Assembly (NCBI GenBank): GCA_015066635.1
Contig: SVOA01000003.1
Coordinates: forward strand, 1 to 64,000
Source of the DNA: Oscillospiraceae bacterium
GTDB lineage: Bacteria; Bacillota; Clostridia; Oscillospirales; Acutalibacteraceae
Reading direction: 5' to 3'
Length of the DNA stretch: 64,000 bases
Shown: one piece after another, positions 42,914 through 51,147 of the stretch
How the letters are laid out: every line of letters starts with the position of its first letter
Numbering within the stretch: position 1 is the stretch's first letter
Translations under genes and position numbers: made by a program
The notes under the pieces: generated by a model
Told to the model about the DNA's origin: nothing
What the model saw: only the letters and a program-made list of their open reading frames with translations
Databases searched by the model: none

Positions 42914-43312
42914 ATGAACTATTCTATTTTACTTGAAACTACGGCAGTTGCCGGTACAAAGGCTCAGAGTCCGTGGTCAATGATTATTCTTATGGCTGTT
43001 CTTTTCGGCGGAATGTATTTCCTTATGATAAGACCTCAGAAAAAGCAGCAAAAAAAAGACCAGGAAATGAGAGAAAGCACTCAGGTTGGCGACGAGATTA
43101 CAACTATCGGCGGTATTATGGGCAGAGTTGTAACAGTTAAGGACGATTCCCTTATTATCGAAACAGGCGCCGACAGAAACAAGATGAGAATTGCTCGCTG
43201 GGCTATCCAGACAAACAATACGGCAGTTGAAAAGGTACAGGCAGAGAGAGAAGCTGCAAAGGCTGCTCAGGAAAAGGCAAAGGAAGAAAAGAAGCATAAA
43301 AAGGAAGACTGA
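42914..43312 (+). CDS. yajC: Preprotein translocase subunit YajC
   Basis: YajC associates with SecDF in the Sec export machinery. The 132-residue product has one membrane span (about residues 20-40, MIILMAVLFGGMYFLMIRP). The family block RPQKKQQKKDQEM, VGDEITTIGGIMGRVV follows, then a long Lys/Glu/Ala-rich charged tail (residues 112-132) that exceeds the usual core of about 100 residues. secD and secF are not adjacent. It has its own promoter and a TTGGAGGA site. Confidence 0.92.
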   Translation: MNYSILLETTAVAGTKAQSPWSMIILMAVLFGGMYFLMIRPQKKQQKKDQEMRESTQVGDEITTIGGIMGRVVTVKDDSLIIETGADRNKMRIARWAIQTNNTAVEKVQAEREAAKAAQEKAKEEKKHKKED

Positions 43313-43343
43313 TTTTTTTCTTGCCGAGTAATAAATAATAAAA

Positions 43344-43383
43344 CCCTCTCATACTTTATTACTGAGTATGAGGGGGATTTTTT
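43344..43383 (+). terminator. Intrinsic terminator whose 3' arm is the next gene's ribosome binding site
   Basis: CCCTCTCATACT (43344-43355) pairs with AGTATGAGGGGG (43365-43376, one G-U), then ATTTTTT. GAGGGG ends seven bases before the ATG at 43384. Confidence 0.8.
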
Positions 43384-43779
43384 ATGCTTAAAAATAGAGC
43401 TTCTTTTGATAAATCGGCTTTAAACTATGTTTTGAAGTGTTTGATAAACTCTCTGTTTTCCTTTGCGCTGTTTCTTACTCTTTCTTGCGCTGTTGCGTTT
43501 CTAAGCTATGAAAACAGAGACATACTGACAAAATCAGTTTATCTTGTCTATGCCGTATTGGTTTTAACGGGAGTGTTTGCGGGTTTTTTGTCGTCGCGGC
43601 TGGGTATTAAAGCAATAGTTTCGTCTGCCGTTACGGCATTGTTTCTGATCTTTTTTATCCTTATACTTTTTGCTGTTTTGTCAAGACTGTCGCTTACATA
43701 TCATACGGTAATATCCATTTTAATTATACTGATTACAACGGTTGTTTCGGGAATTGTTTTTAAAAATATAAGAAGCTGA
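43384..43779 (+). CDS. Small four-span membrane protein (TIGR04086-like)
   Basis: The 131-residue product has four hydrophobic spans (about residues 19-42, 51-72, 76-101 and 105-125) and a short basic end. Size, topology and position directly after yajC agree with the TIGR04086 family of clostridial membrane proteins, whose function is unknown. Its ribosome binding site lies in the 3' arm of the preceding terminator. It lies 13 bases ahead of the SpoIIM-like gene. Confidence 0.7.
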   Translation: MLKNRASFDKSALNYVLKCLINSLFSFALFLTLSCAVAFLSYENRDILTKSVYLVYAVLVLTGVFAGFLSSRLGIKAIVSSAVTALFLIFFILILFAVLSRLSLTYHTVISILIILITTVVSGIVFKNIRS

Positions 43780-43792
43780 TACGGAGGAAATA

Positions 43793-44428
43793 ATGAAAAC
43801 AAAAATCAGGAAATTCAGACGCAAAAGAATCAAGCCCAAAAATGCAATAATAAACAATGAAAGAATTATAATACTGACCTTTCTGTATCTTGCGGGAGTG
43901 CTTCTCGGTTCCTTTATAATAAAGAACGCTGATGAAGGCTTGCTTGCAACGGTAAAAGAACTGACCGAAAGCTATATCAATAACAAAAGCTTTCAGTCAG
44001 TTTTAAGCGGTTTTTTATCATATTTTATACCCGACGCCGTACTTGCCGTAATATCGGCTGTTTTCGGGTTAAGTCTTATCGGCGAGCTTGTTATCTGGTG
44101 GGTTCCGCTTTTCAGAGGAATCGGTCTCGGAATAATTTGCTCATATCTGCTGAGCAGTTATGAACTCGGCGGACTTCTTTATAATATCGTAATAATCATT
44201 GTTCCTGCGGTTTTTTCGGTTTGCGCGCTGTTATTGTGTTGCAAGGAAAATCTGCTCACAACGGTAAAAATAAGACGAAGATTAAAAGAAGGAAAAGTAT
44301 CCGGCGAAGAAAACGAAATTAAATTCTATATACTTCGGAATGTAATTTTAATGTCGATTATAATTCTTTCAGCCGCGCTCGGAAGCATACTTTCTTATAC
44401 GCTAAGCGGTAAACTCAGTCCTCTTTAG
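43793..44428 (+). CDS. SpoIIM-like membrane protein (stage II sporulation protein M family)
   Basis: The 211-residue product has a basic N-terminus and about five spans (about 27-46, 72-95, 100-120, 128-152 and 180-202). The topology and segments LYLAGVLLGSFI, LVIWWVPLFRGIGLGIICSYLL resemble SpoIIM, which works with SpoIID and SpoIIP in peptidoglycan remodelling during engulfment. In Bacillus spoIIM is beside a xer recombinase gene, and here it converges on one, overlapping its 3' end by 14 bases. No terminator separates the two. The identification is by topology and context rather than a catalytic motif. Confidence 0.7.
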   Translation: MKTKIRKFRRKRIKPKNAIINNERIIILTFLYLAGVLLGSFIIKNADEGLLATVKELTESYINNKSFQSVLSGFLSYFIPDAVLAVISAVFGLSLIGELVIWWVPLFRGIGLGIICSYLLSSYELGGLLYNIVIIIVPAVFSVCALLLCCKENLLTTVKIRRRLKEGKVSGEENEIKFYILRNVILMSIIILSAALGSILSYTLSGKLSPL

Positions 44429-45434
44429 AATCATCTTTCTTTTCGGGAACCTTCGGAAGATTCTGTTTAACGTTTGCAAGCGGATTTTTTTCGGCGGCTT
44501 TTTTGAGCTGCTCATCAACGATATGAGTATATATTTCGGTAGTGCCGAGATTCTCGTGTCCCAGAATATCCTTTAATACAAGTACATCCACATCGCCGTA
44601 CTGATACATCAGGGTTGCGGCGGTGTGTCTTAATTTATGCACTGATAAACCTCTGCCGCCGAGTCCTGCTTTGTCAAGATATCCGTAAACAAGGTGCTGT
44701 ACAGTTTTGGGACTTATTCGCTGAAGCCGTTTACTCAAAAACAGAGCGTCCTTATCCTTAACGCCGTCAACGGGACGGACAGCCATATAGTTTTTTATAG
44801 CGTCCAGACATGCCTGATTTAAGTAAATAGTGCGTTCTTTATTTCCTTTACCCGTAATGTAAATTGTTCCGTTATCCCTGATGTCGTTATAGTTTATCGA
44901 GCAAAGCTCGGAAAGTCTCAGACCGCAGTTAAGAAACATAACAAGAATGCAGTAATCTCTCTCTTTATACGGACCGTCAACCGTTTCGAGAAGCTTTAAT
45001 GATTCTTCAAGAGTAAGGTATTTTGGCTTTGACTTTTTAAGCTTGGGGGTTTCAAGCTGCTCCATGGGATTATCGTCAAGAAGCTTCCTTGTAATATGAA
45101 GATATTTAAAAAAGCCTCTGATACTCGATACCTTACGGGCTCTTGCGGCTGAATCGTTATCTCTCTTGTCTTTACAGTAAGTAAGAAAGGTATATGCGTC
45201 CATAAGCGTAATCTTTTTTAAGAAGTTTATATCTATATCGCTTATATCAACATCCTCAATCTTAACGGAAGGGGAGGAAAGTCCCTTATTGTGTTTAAGG
45301 AATTTTAAAAACAGTTTAATATCAATGCAGTATTCCTCGACGGTAAGAGTAGATTTATTCTTGACAACATAGATATGCTGAAGGAACTCTTTTAAAAGCT
45401 CGGGAAGCATCGGATCGTTTGCATATTTTATCAT
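44415..45434 (-). CDS. XerC/XerD-type tyrosine recombinase
   Basis: The 339-residue product has an N-terminal core-binding domain (about residues 8-125) and a C-terminal catalytic domain. All catalytic residues are visible: Arg in GLRLSELC near 178, Lys in GKGNKERT near 200, HKLRH near 268, His in LGHEN near 292 and the tyrosine nucleophile in IYTHI near 302. A 30-residue Lys/Glu tail follows, longer than in most Xer proteins. It probably resolves chromosome dimers at dif, but I cannot say whether it is the XerC or XerD partner. No phage or element genes surround it. Confidence 0.9.
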   Translation of the reverse strand: MIKYANDPMLPELLKEFLQHIYVVKNKSTLTVEEYCIDIKLFLKFLKHNKGLSSPSVKIEDVDISDIDINFLKKITLMDAYTFLTYCKDKRDNDSAARARKVSSIRGFFKYLHITRKLLDDNPMEQLETPKLKKSKPKYLTLEESLKLLETVDGPYKERDYCILVMFLNCGLRLSELCSINYNDIRDNGTIYITGKGNKERTIYLNQACLDAIKNYMAVRPVDGVKDKDALFLSKRLQRISPKTVQHLVYGYLDKAGLGGRGLSVHKLRHTAATLMYQYGDVDVLVLKDILGHENLGTTEIYTHIVDEQLKKAAEKNPLANVKQNLPKVPEKKDDSKED

Positions 45435-45464
45435 AATATTTCCTCACATAAATTCAGTAGGGTG

Positions 45465-45481
45465 TGTGAAACAGTTTCACA
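45465..45481. promoter_or_regulatory. 17-bp palindrome in the xer leader
   Basis: TGTGAAAC, one base, GTTTCACA: exact 8-bp arms about 10-27 bases downstream of the expected xer transcription start. It could be a repressor site or a small RNA hairpin. Confidence 0.45.
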
Positions 45482-45498
45482 TTTTATGTTTTATAACA

Positions 45499-45527
45499 AT
45501 TATACTACATATTATACAAAAAGTAAA
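45499..45527 (-). promoter_or_regulatory. Promoter for the xer gene
   Basis: On the minus strand TTTACT (45522-45527), 17 bases, TATAAT (45499-45504). A second TATAAT at 45511-45516 lacks a good -35. Confidence 0.6.
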
Positions 45528-45731
45528 CAAATAATAAATAAGGAATAATACGGCAGAGTGTAATTAAAATTCATTATAGATTAGGGAAACAGAAAAATAT
45601 ACCGAACAACAGAATATATCATAACGAAAATTACTGTATAATTAAAACTCAGCTCATTTATATATGAATTTACAGATTATAATAAAAAATCGTGTCAGAT
45701 CATAGATTCCGCACAAAACATAAAAATAAGC

Positions 45732-45812
45732 TTTGCTCTGGAGACGATAGAAATTTTTTAATCAATGGTTTGGTCATTCGTAGAATTTCTATCGGACGGC
45801 ATTTTGAGTAAA
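45732..45812. repeat. Long nested inverted repeat, possible structured RNA
   Basis: CGATAGAAATT (45745-45755) and AATTTCTATCG (45784-45794) are exact 11-bp arms. Outside them TTTGCTC (45732-45738) pairs with GAGTAAA (45806-45812), and inside AATG (45764-45767) pairs with CATT (45775-45778). The minus strand has a modest T-rich stretch just past the stem; the plus strand has none. Confidence 0.55.
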
Positions 45813-45961
45813 ATCTGTAAAAGATGAAATAAATATACGGTAACAATTTCAAAATTTATAAAATATAAAAAATTAAATCACGTAACGAAGTCAGGAGTTA
45901 AAACGATAAATAATAATTAAATACAATATCAAACATCAAATACACCGTAATTAAATAAAAG

Positions 45962-45993
45962 CTGTATTATCGGTAAACTGCCCGAAAATACAG
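45962..45993. repeat. Hairpin with 7+4 bp stem
   Basis: CTGTATT (45962-45968) pairs with AATACAG (45987-45993); after one A-A mismatch TCGG pairs with CCGA around an 8-base loop. Confidence 0.5.
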
Positions 45994-46117
45994 AATTTGG
46001 CTTAAATTCGCGTATTTTTTCTGTTTTGCCCTCCTCTAAATTATATAAAATATCAATTATGTATAATTAGATATAAATTTTTCGGGAGGTTATAAACTGT
46101 ACTGCCCTATTTAATAA

Positions 46118-46164
46118 GCAGTAAAAAAGCTCTGAGACGGTTAATCTCAAAGCTCTTTTACTGC
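46118..46164 (-). terminator. Strong terminator after the 77-residue ORF
   Basis: GCAGTAAAA, AGCTCTGAGA and their complements form a stem of about 19 pairs directly beyond the stop codon; on the minus strand the 3' arm contains TTTTTT. Confidence 0.75.
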
Positions 46165-46398
46165 TTAATCATTATCGGTAAATAATTCGGTCTTTTCTAT
46201 TATCTCGTTCTCGGGCGTATTTACAAACTTTTCAAGTCCGTAGTCAATTAAATGAGAAAGCTTAATATCAAAAAGTCTGTTTGTATTTGTTTTCTGTCCG
46301 AATTTTTTGGCAAAGTGTTTTCCCGTTGTTACAACTGCTCCGACAGTTACACCTGCAAGCGCAGTACCGAATAAATTTGCCCACTTACCTTTTTTCAT
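46165..46398 (-). CDS. Small hypothetical protein
   Basis: I do not recognise this 77-residue product. It has a glycine/alanine/threonine-rich hydrophobic stretch (about residues 9-26), a basic patch, and a charged C-terminus rich in Glu and Asp. The stretch could be a membrane-associating helix. The start has a GGAGATAT site, the gene follows its neighbour by 11 bases, and a strong terminator lies immediately downstream, all of which support a real gene. Confidence 0.6.
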   Translation of the reverse strand: MKKGKWANLFGTALAGVTVGAVVTTGKHFAKKFGQKTNTNRLFDIKLSHLIDYGLEKFVNTPENEIIEKTELFTDND

Positions 46399-46409
46399 AT
46401 ATATCTCCT

Positions 46410-47156
46410 TTATTCCTCTGTCAAAGGAATTATACTTCCTATATCCTCGGGCTGACCGTTTCCGAGACTCATAAGCTCTGTTTTATAGTTTCGGCAAAAA
46501 CTTTTTATATTATCGAAATCTTTATGCAGTTTAATATCTCCGCATACCGCAATACAGTCATTTGAAATTTTGCCTGCGCATCCGCCGATAAAGCCATAGG
46601 GAAAGCCTTTAAGCTCTATACTCCCCTTTTCCGTGTATAAAACATCATTTTCGGCAGATTTTAAGGCATTATAAACAGATATATCATCCGTTATAAACGC
46701 GTTATCCGATACAGGCAGTACAGAGCATTTTGAATAACCCTGCTTTGAGTTTACGACGGTTAAAGAATTCTCATTTATATATTCTTTTATTTCATCAGCT
46801 GTAATGTCATAAAAGCATATACACAGTCTGTCGGTAACGGTGCAGTTTAAAAGACAGTCGCCGGGGTATTTATCAGTAACTTTCTTATTTACTATTTTAC
46901 ACTCAAAACCGTAATTCTGTAAAGTGCTTTTTACGATTTGCTGACTTGAATCGAGCAGAATTCTGCCTTTTCCGAGGAAGTTTGCAAATAAATCGGCATG
47001 GAACCCAAGTGAAGATGAAAAACTCAAATTCGGCACGGTTTTTACAATTTTAACACCGTTTTTGCCGAGTTCTTCCTCATACGGAGCTATAAGCTCCCCT
47101 GCCAACGCCGTTATAACATTTTTTTGAGGCAGATGCGGTGATTTTAAAGCGTTCAT
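46410..47156 (-). CDS. Hypothetical protein, possibly DUF6873/GME-fold type
   Basis: The 248-residue soluble product has repeated motifs of the kind HADLFANFLGKGRILLDSS, GDCLLNCTVTDRLCICFYD and GFIGGCAGKISNDCIAVCGDIKLHKD. This repeating pattern is like the pseudo-symmetric modules of the GME (amidinotransferase-like) fold, and I recall a DUF6873 family of similar size in clostridia. That assignment is from memory and uncertain. It overlaps neither neighbour and lies one base downstream of radA, so it is probably co-transcribed with it. Confidence 0.6.
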   Translation of the reverse strand: MNALKSPHLPQKNVITALAGELIAPYEEELGKNGVKIVKTVPNLSFSSSLGFHADLFANFLGKGRILLDSSQQIVKSTLQNYGFECKIVNKKVTDKYPGDCLLNCTVTDRLCICFYDITADEIKEYINENSLTVVNSKQGYSKCSVLPVSDNAFITDDISVYNALKSAENDVLYTEKGSIELKGFPYGFIGGCAGKISNDCIAVCGDIKLHKDFDNIKSFCRNYKTELMSLGNGQPEDIGSIIPLTEE

Positions 47157-47157
47157 A

Positions 47158-48528
47158 TCAGTCCATTATTGCGTCAAAAGCCTGACGGATATTGCTGACG
47201 CCGATTATTTCTATATCGTCTTTAAGAGTAGATTTTAATTTTGTAAGGTTGTATTTAGGAATAACGCATTTTCTGAAGCCGAGCTTTGCTGCCTCGTGAA
47301 TTCTCTGCTCACAGCTGTTTACCGCTCTGATTTCTCCGCCGAGACCGATTTCTCCGAAAGCAAGTACATCCTCTTTTACCGCATAGTCTTTAAGACTTGA
47401 AACTATTGCGAGCGCTACGGATAAATCTGCGGCAGGCTCGTCTATTTTAAGTCCGCCGATTATATTGACATAGCAGTCCATATTGCCTATAAAATACCCC
47501 GCTCTTTTCTCAAGCACGGCAATAAGCATAGCCATACGGTTATAGTCGATACCCGTTGCCATTCTTCTCGGGGTTCCGAAGCCCGTTGGCGTTACAAGGC
47601 TCTGCACCTCTGCCATAATAGGTCTTGACCCCTCCATAATACAAGCGACACAACTGCCTGAAGTGTTTTTCGGTTTACCTGAAATAAGCATCATTGAGGG
47701 GTTGTCCACCTCTTGAAGTCCCGTATCGGTCATTTCAAACATACCTATTTCGTTTGTCGAGCCGTAACGGTTTTTAACAGCTCTGAGTATTCTGTACGAG
47801 AAGTTTCTGTCGCCTTCAATATATAAAACAGCGTCAACAATATGTTCAAGCACCTTAGGACCTGCAATATTGCCGTCCTTGTTGACATGACCGACTATAA
47901 GCATTGGAATATTAAGACTCTTTGCAGTATGCATAAAGAGATTTGTGGTTTCTCTGACCTGCGTAATACTGCCCGATGTTGAATTGAGTTCGGGTATATT
48001 CATTGTCTGAATAGAGTCTATCATAACAAGGTCGGGCTTTTCGCTTGAAATAACCTCGCAGATATACTGCGCATCTGTTTCGCAGAGAACAGAAAGATTC
48101 TCCGAAGTAACCTTCAGTCTTTTTGCCCTGAGTTTAATCTGATGAGCAGACTCCTCTCCCGAAACATACAGAATTTTAAGTGATTTTCCGAGGGGCTCGC
48201 AAATCTGCAGTAATAAAGTTGATTTGCCTATACCCGGGTCGCCGCTCAAAAGAACTATCGAACCCTTTACAAGTCCTCCGCCGAGAACTCTGTTAAGCTC
48301 TTTAAGTCCCGTATCGAATTTATGCTCGGTATCGTGCTCTATCTGCGCAAGCGTATAGACCTTGCTTCTGTTGGCGGACAGCGAGTTTGACATTTTTGCA
48401 GACGCTTCGGAGCGTATCTCCTCAACAAGAGTATCCCACTCCTGACAGGCGGGGCACTGTCCCCTCCACTTTGCCTCAACGTGTCCGCATGAGGAGCAAA
48501 CAAATACAGATTTAACTTTTGATGCCAT
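47158..48528 (-). CDS. radA: DNA repair protein RadA
   Basis: RadA is a hexameric DnaB-like branch-migration helicase that supports RecA in recombination repair. The 456-residue protein has the N-terminal C4 zinc finger (Cys 11, 14, 25, 28), Walker A GDPGIGKST at 96-104, the RadA-specific KNRYG near 255 and a C-terminal Lon-like domain (FGEIGLGGEIRAV near 390). All expected motifs are intact. In Bacillus radA adjoins disA; here it adjoins cwlD and a hypothetical gene. Confidence 0.96.
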   Translation of the reverse strand: MASKVKSVFVCSSCGHVEAKWRGQCPACQEWDTLVEEIRSEASAKMSNSLSANRSKVYTLAQIEHDTEHKFDTGLKELNRVLGGGLVKGSIVLLSGDPGIGKSTLLLQICEPLGKSLKILYVSGEESAHQIKLRAKRLKVTSENLSVLCETDAQYICEVISSEKPDLVMIDSIQTMNIPELNSTSGSITQVRETTNLFMHTAKSLNIPMLIVGHVNKDGNIAGPKVLEHIVDAVLYIEGDRNFSYRILRAVKNRYGSTNEIGMFEMTDTGLQEVDNPSMMLISGKPKNTSGSCVACIMEGSRPIMAEVQSLVTPTGFGTPRRMATGIDYNRMAMLIAVLEKRAGYFIGNMDCYVNIIGGLKIDEPAADLSVALAIVSSLKDYAVKEDVLAFGEIGLGGEIRAVNSCEQRIHEAAKLGFRKCVIPKYNLTKLKSTLKDDIEIIGVSNIRQAFDAIMD

Positions 48529-48530
48529 AA

Positions 48531-49247
48531 TTAACTTCCTTTGTTTATATAGTCAAGAATACCGTCTGCAACGGCTGATGCCATTTTGTGCTGATATTCT
48601 TCATTTTTCAGGTTTGCAAGTTCCTGCGCATTTGTCATAAAACCGCATTCTACAAGTACTGCAGGTTTATCGGCGTTATAAATAATATATACGCTCTCGG
48701 TACATTCCTTGATAAGTCTTGTGTTATCGGGCTGAAGCTTATCTTTTACCGCCTGCTGAATACACTGTGCGAGCACGGGACTTCTTTCGTCATTGGGAGA
48801 ATAAAAAACCTGCGCTCCGCTGTACTTTGACTGTCTGTATGAGTTCTGATGAATACTGACATAAATACAGTTGCTTATCGAATTCATTATTTTAAGTCTG
48901 TTGTGTAAATCTGAAACCTTAATCTCTCTGAGCGTTTTTGCACTTTCGTCATTTACGGAAATATCCTCGCTGCGGGTAAGTATATTCTGCACTCCCCTCT
49001 GCGTTAACAAACTGCTGAGTTTGAGCGCTATACTTAAATTCAGGTCTTTTTCTGCAGTACCGTCGCAAGCAACCGCACCGCCGTCCGGTCCTCCATGCCC
49101 CGGGTCAATTATAACGGTCAGCTTGGTTTCGTCAATATTATACGATAAAGCCGAAACAGGGTCTTTAGCCGTACGGTAGATAAGATAAGCGCATAACGAA
49201 AAAATTACAAGAGAAAAAACAACTATAAATATAACGATTTTTTTCAT
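48531..49247 (-). CDS. cwlD: N-acetylmuramoyl-L-alanine amidase, CwlD type
   Basis: CwlD strips the peptide from muramic acid during cortex synthesis so that muramic-delta-lactam can form, which is needed for germination. The 238-residue protein has a signal anchor at about 4-24. The Amidase_3 zinc site is complete: DPGHGGPDGGA near 49, glutamate in AEKDLNLSI near 64, histidine in VSIHQNS near 128 and the catalytic VECGFMTN near 195. Size and single-domain form fit CwlD rather than a vegetative autolysin with wall-binding repeats. It follows its own sigma-A-like promoter. Confidence 0.87.
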   Translation of the reverse strand: MKKIVIFIVVFSLVIFSLCAYLIYRTAKDPVSALSYNIDETKLTVIIDPGHGGPDGGAVACDGTAEKDLNLSIALKLSSLLTQRGVQNILTRSEDISVNDESAKTLREIKVSDLHNRLKIMNSISNCIYVSIHQNSYRQSKYSGAQVFYSPNDERSPVLAQCIQQAVKDKLQPDNTRLIKECTESVYIIYNADKPAVLVECGFMTNAQELANLKNEEYQHKMASAVADGILDYINKGS

Positions 49248-49294
49248 ATCTTCACCCCATAAAATATATGAGATGAAGGATATTTATTATGTTT

Positions 49295-49323
49295 ATTATA
49301 ACTCAAAGCGCTTAATAAAACAA
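49295..49323 (-). promoter_or_regulatory. Promoter for cwlD-radA
   Basis: On the minus strand TTGTTT (49318-49323), 17 bases, TATAAT (49295-49300). The spacer holds the palindrome AAGCGCTT. I see no sigma-E or sigma-G type site. Confidence 0.6.
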
Positions 49324-49348
49324 GCGCGCAATAATCTTTGAAGTACAT

Positions 49349-49378
49349 AAAAACGGACAGAACTGTGTTCTGCCCGTC
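49349..49378 (-). terminator. Terminator of the ior-paaK-ACT operon
   Basis: ACGGACAGAAC and GTTCTGCCCGT pair (one G-T) around TGT; the minus-strand T-run corresponds to the A-run at 49349-49353. Confidence 0.8.
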
Positions 49379-49383
49379 AGTAA

Positions 49384-49809
49384 TTAAAATTCGTTTGACT
49401 CATCAACAACGGTTATGCCGTTTTCACGCAGAATCTTTTCTGCTTTTTCGTTATCCTCCACTCTGACGATAACATAAGCATATCCTGCCTGAGGAGTAAG
49501 AAATGCGTATGAATACTCAAGATTATCTCCGGAGTCCGAAAGCATTTTAACAACCTTTGCAAACGAGCCCGGTACATCGGGAATCGAAATACCGACAACC
49601 TCTGTAATGGATACAGCCGCACCCGCCTTTTTAAGAAGCTCAACCGCTTTGTCCGTTTCGTTTACTATAAGTCTTAAAATACCGAAATCGGCGGTGTCTG
49701 CTATCGAAAATGCTCTTATAGAAATATCGCCGTCGGCAAGCACTCCCGTAATATCGGCAAGTCTGTGGGGCTTGTTTTCAACAAATACCGAAATCTGTCT
49801 AATTGCCAT
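49384..49809 (-). CDS. Double ACT-domain protein
   Basis: The 141-residue product consists of two ACT domains (about residues 3-65, ISVFVENKPHRLADITGVL, and 70-135, ISIPDVPGSFAKVVKML), with no catalytic domain. Such proteins lie beside phenylacetate-CoA ligase and indolepyruvate oxidoreductase genes in many anaerobes and are presumed to sense an aromatic amino acid. It is the last gene of that operon here, 18 bases after paaK. The ligand cannot be read from sequence. Confidence 0.88.
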   Translation of the reverse strand: MAIRQISVFVENKPHRLADITGVLADGDISIRAFSIADTADFGILRLIVNETDKAVELLKKAGAAVSITEVVGISIPDVPGSFAKVVKMLSDSGDNLEYSYAFLTPQAGYAYVIVRVEDNEKAEKILRENGITVVDESNEF

Positions 49810-49827
49810 AGTATCAGTCCTTTCCGT

Positions 49828-51132
49828 TTATATCTGTCTGTTGTCGATTACTCTGACTGCTTTGCCCTCCGAACGCGGAAGCGAATTCGGCTCAACAAGC
49901 TTAATTTTAGCAGTAATACCGAGCGTTGTGTGCATGGCAGCGGATATCTTCTGCTCAAGGTCTTCTATCTTTCTGACCGAGTCGGAAAGTATATCGTCTG
50001 TCATTTCTATTTTAACCGTCATAACGTCAAGGTTGTTTATTCTGTCAACTATAATCTGATAGTTGGGGCTCATTCCGAGAGTAAGTATAACGTGCTCAAC
50101 CTGAGACGGGAAAACATTAACGCCTCTGATAATAAGCATATCGTCGCTTCTGCCCATCGGCTTATGCATCTTGACAAGAGTGCGTCCGCAGGCGCATTTT
50201 TCATGGCTTATGCAGGAAATATCTCTTGTTCTGTAACGGAGAAGCGGAAGCGCTTCCTTGCCGATGCAGGTAAACACAAGCTCGCCGAAGGTTCCGTCGG
50301 GAACAGGCTCAAGAGTGTCGGGGTCAACGATTTCGGGATAGAAGAAATCTTCGCTGATATGCATACCCGTCTGTTCGGAACACTCATAAGCAACGCCCGG
50401 GCCTGCGATTTCGGAAAGTCCGTATATATCATATGCCTTAATATTAAGCGAAGTTTCTATCTCCTTACGCATATTCTCGCTCCACGCCTCTGCGCCGAAA
50501 ATACCTGCTCTGAGAGGCAAATCTTTGGAGTCGATACCGCTCTGCTTTATTGACTCGCCGAGATACATGGCGTATGACGGAGTACAGCAAAGGAAATTAG
50601 AACCGAAGTCCTGCATTATCTGTATCTGTCTTTTTGTATTGCCCGAGGAAACGGGAATTGCCGTAGCACCGAGCTTTTCAGCGCCGTAATGAAGTCCGAG
50701 ACCGCCTGTGAATAAGCCGTAGCCGTAAGAAACATGTATGTAATCTTCTTTAGTTGCACCTGCTGCTGTAAGAGCTCTTGCGGCGCTTACGGACCAGACG
50801 TCAATATCGTGCTTTGTATAGCCGACAACAGTCTGCTTGCCCGTAGTACCCGAGGAAGCGTGAATTCTGATAAGGTCTTTTTTCTCAACTGCAAAAAGTC
50901 CGAAAGGATAGTTGTCTCTCAAATCCTGCTTGACAGTAAAAGGTATCTTTGTAATGTCGTCAATAGATTTAATATCTCCAGGCAAAAGACCTATCTCATC
51001 AAATTTCTTTTTATAAAAGGGTACTTTGTTGTAACAGCGCTCAACAGTCTTAATAAGTCTTGCTGACTGAAGCGCTTTGAGATAGTCGCGCGAAGCGAGT
51101 TCTATCTCGGGGTCGTAGTATTTGTTGCTCAT
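49828..51132 (-). CDS. paaK: Phenylacetate-CoA ligase family protein
   Basis: The 434-residue adenylate-forming enzyme has the phosphate-binding loop [16 protein letters not shown] near residue 90, [12 protein letters not shown] near 235 and the C-terminal [20 protein letters not shown] near 330. PaaK interconverts arylacetate, ATP and CoA with aryl-acetyl-CoA. Next to iorAB it probably works in aromatic amino-acid fermentation, handling the aryl-acetyl-CoA made by the oxidoreductase. It is 15 bases after iorB with an AGGAGG site. Confidence 0.93.
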   Translation of the reverse strand: MSNKYYDPEIELASRDYLKALQSARLIKTVERCYNKVPFYKKKFDEIGLLPGDIKSIDDITKIPFTVKQDLRDNYPFGLFAVEKKDLIRIHASSGTTGKQTVVGYTKHDIDVWSVSAARALTAAGATKEDYIHVSYGYGLFTGGLGLHYGAEKLGATAIPVSSGNTKRQIQIMQDFGSNFLCCTPSYAMYLGESIKQSGIDSKDLPLRAGIFGAEAWSENMRKEIETSLNIKAYDIYGLSEIAGPGVAYECSEQTGMHISEDFFYPEIVDPDTLEPVPDGTFGELVFTCIGKEALPLLRYRTRDISCISHEKCACGRTLVKMHKPMGRSDDMLIIRGVNVFPSQVEHVILTLGMSPNYQIIVDRINNLDVMTVKIEMTDDILSDSVRKIEDLEQKISAAMHTTLGITAKIKLVEPNSLPRSEGKAVRVIDNRQI

Positions 51133-51147
51133 TTTTACCGCCTCCTT

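Larger units (their letters stand above)
45435..46164. other. 730-nt AT-rich region without protein-coding genes
   Basis: No reading frame with a plausible start and ribosome binding site is present. From left to right it holds the xer promoter and leader palindrome, about 180 bases of plain AT-rich sequence, an isolated TATAAT at 45678-45683, a long hairpin at 45732-45812, more AT-rich sequence, a second hairpin at 45962-45993, and a strong terminator at the right edge. It is by far the largest gap in an otherwise tightly packed window. It may encode one or more untranslated RNAs or be the remnant of a lost gene. Confidence 0.6.

Noticed and set aside
44415..45434. The tyrosine recombinase as an integrase of a mobile element
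   Set aside because: No attachment-site repeats, tRNA, phage or conjugation genes are nearby, and the protein has the Xer layout beside a spoIIM-like gene.
45482..45535. A possible dif site upstream of the Xer gene (ATTATAC...GTAAAC resembles part of the Bacillus dif arm)
   Set aside because: The match is partial, the second arm does not fit, and the AT-rich bases are better explained as tandem -10 elements of the xer promoter.
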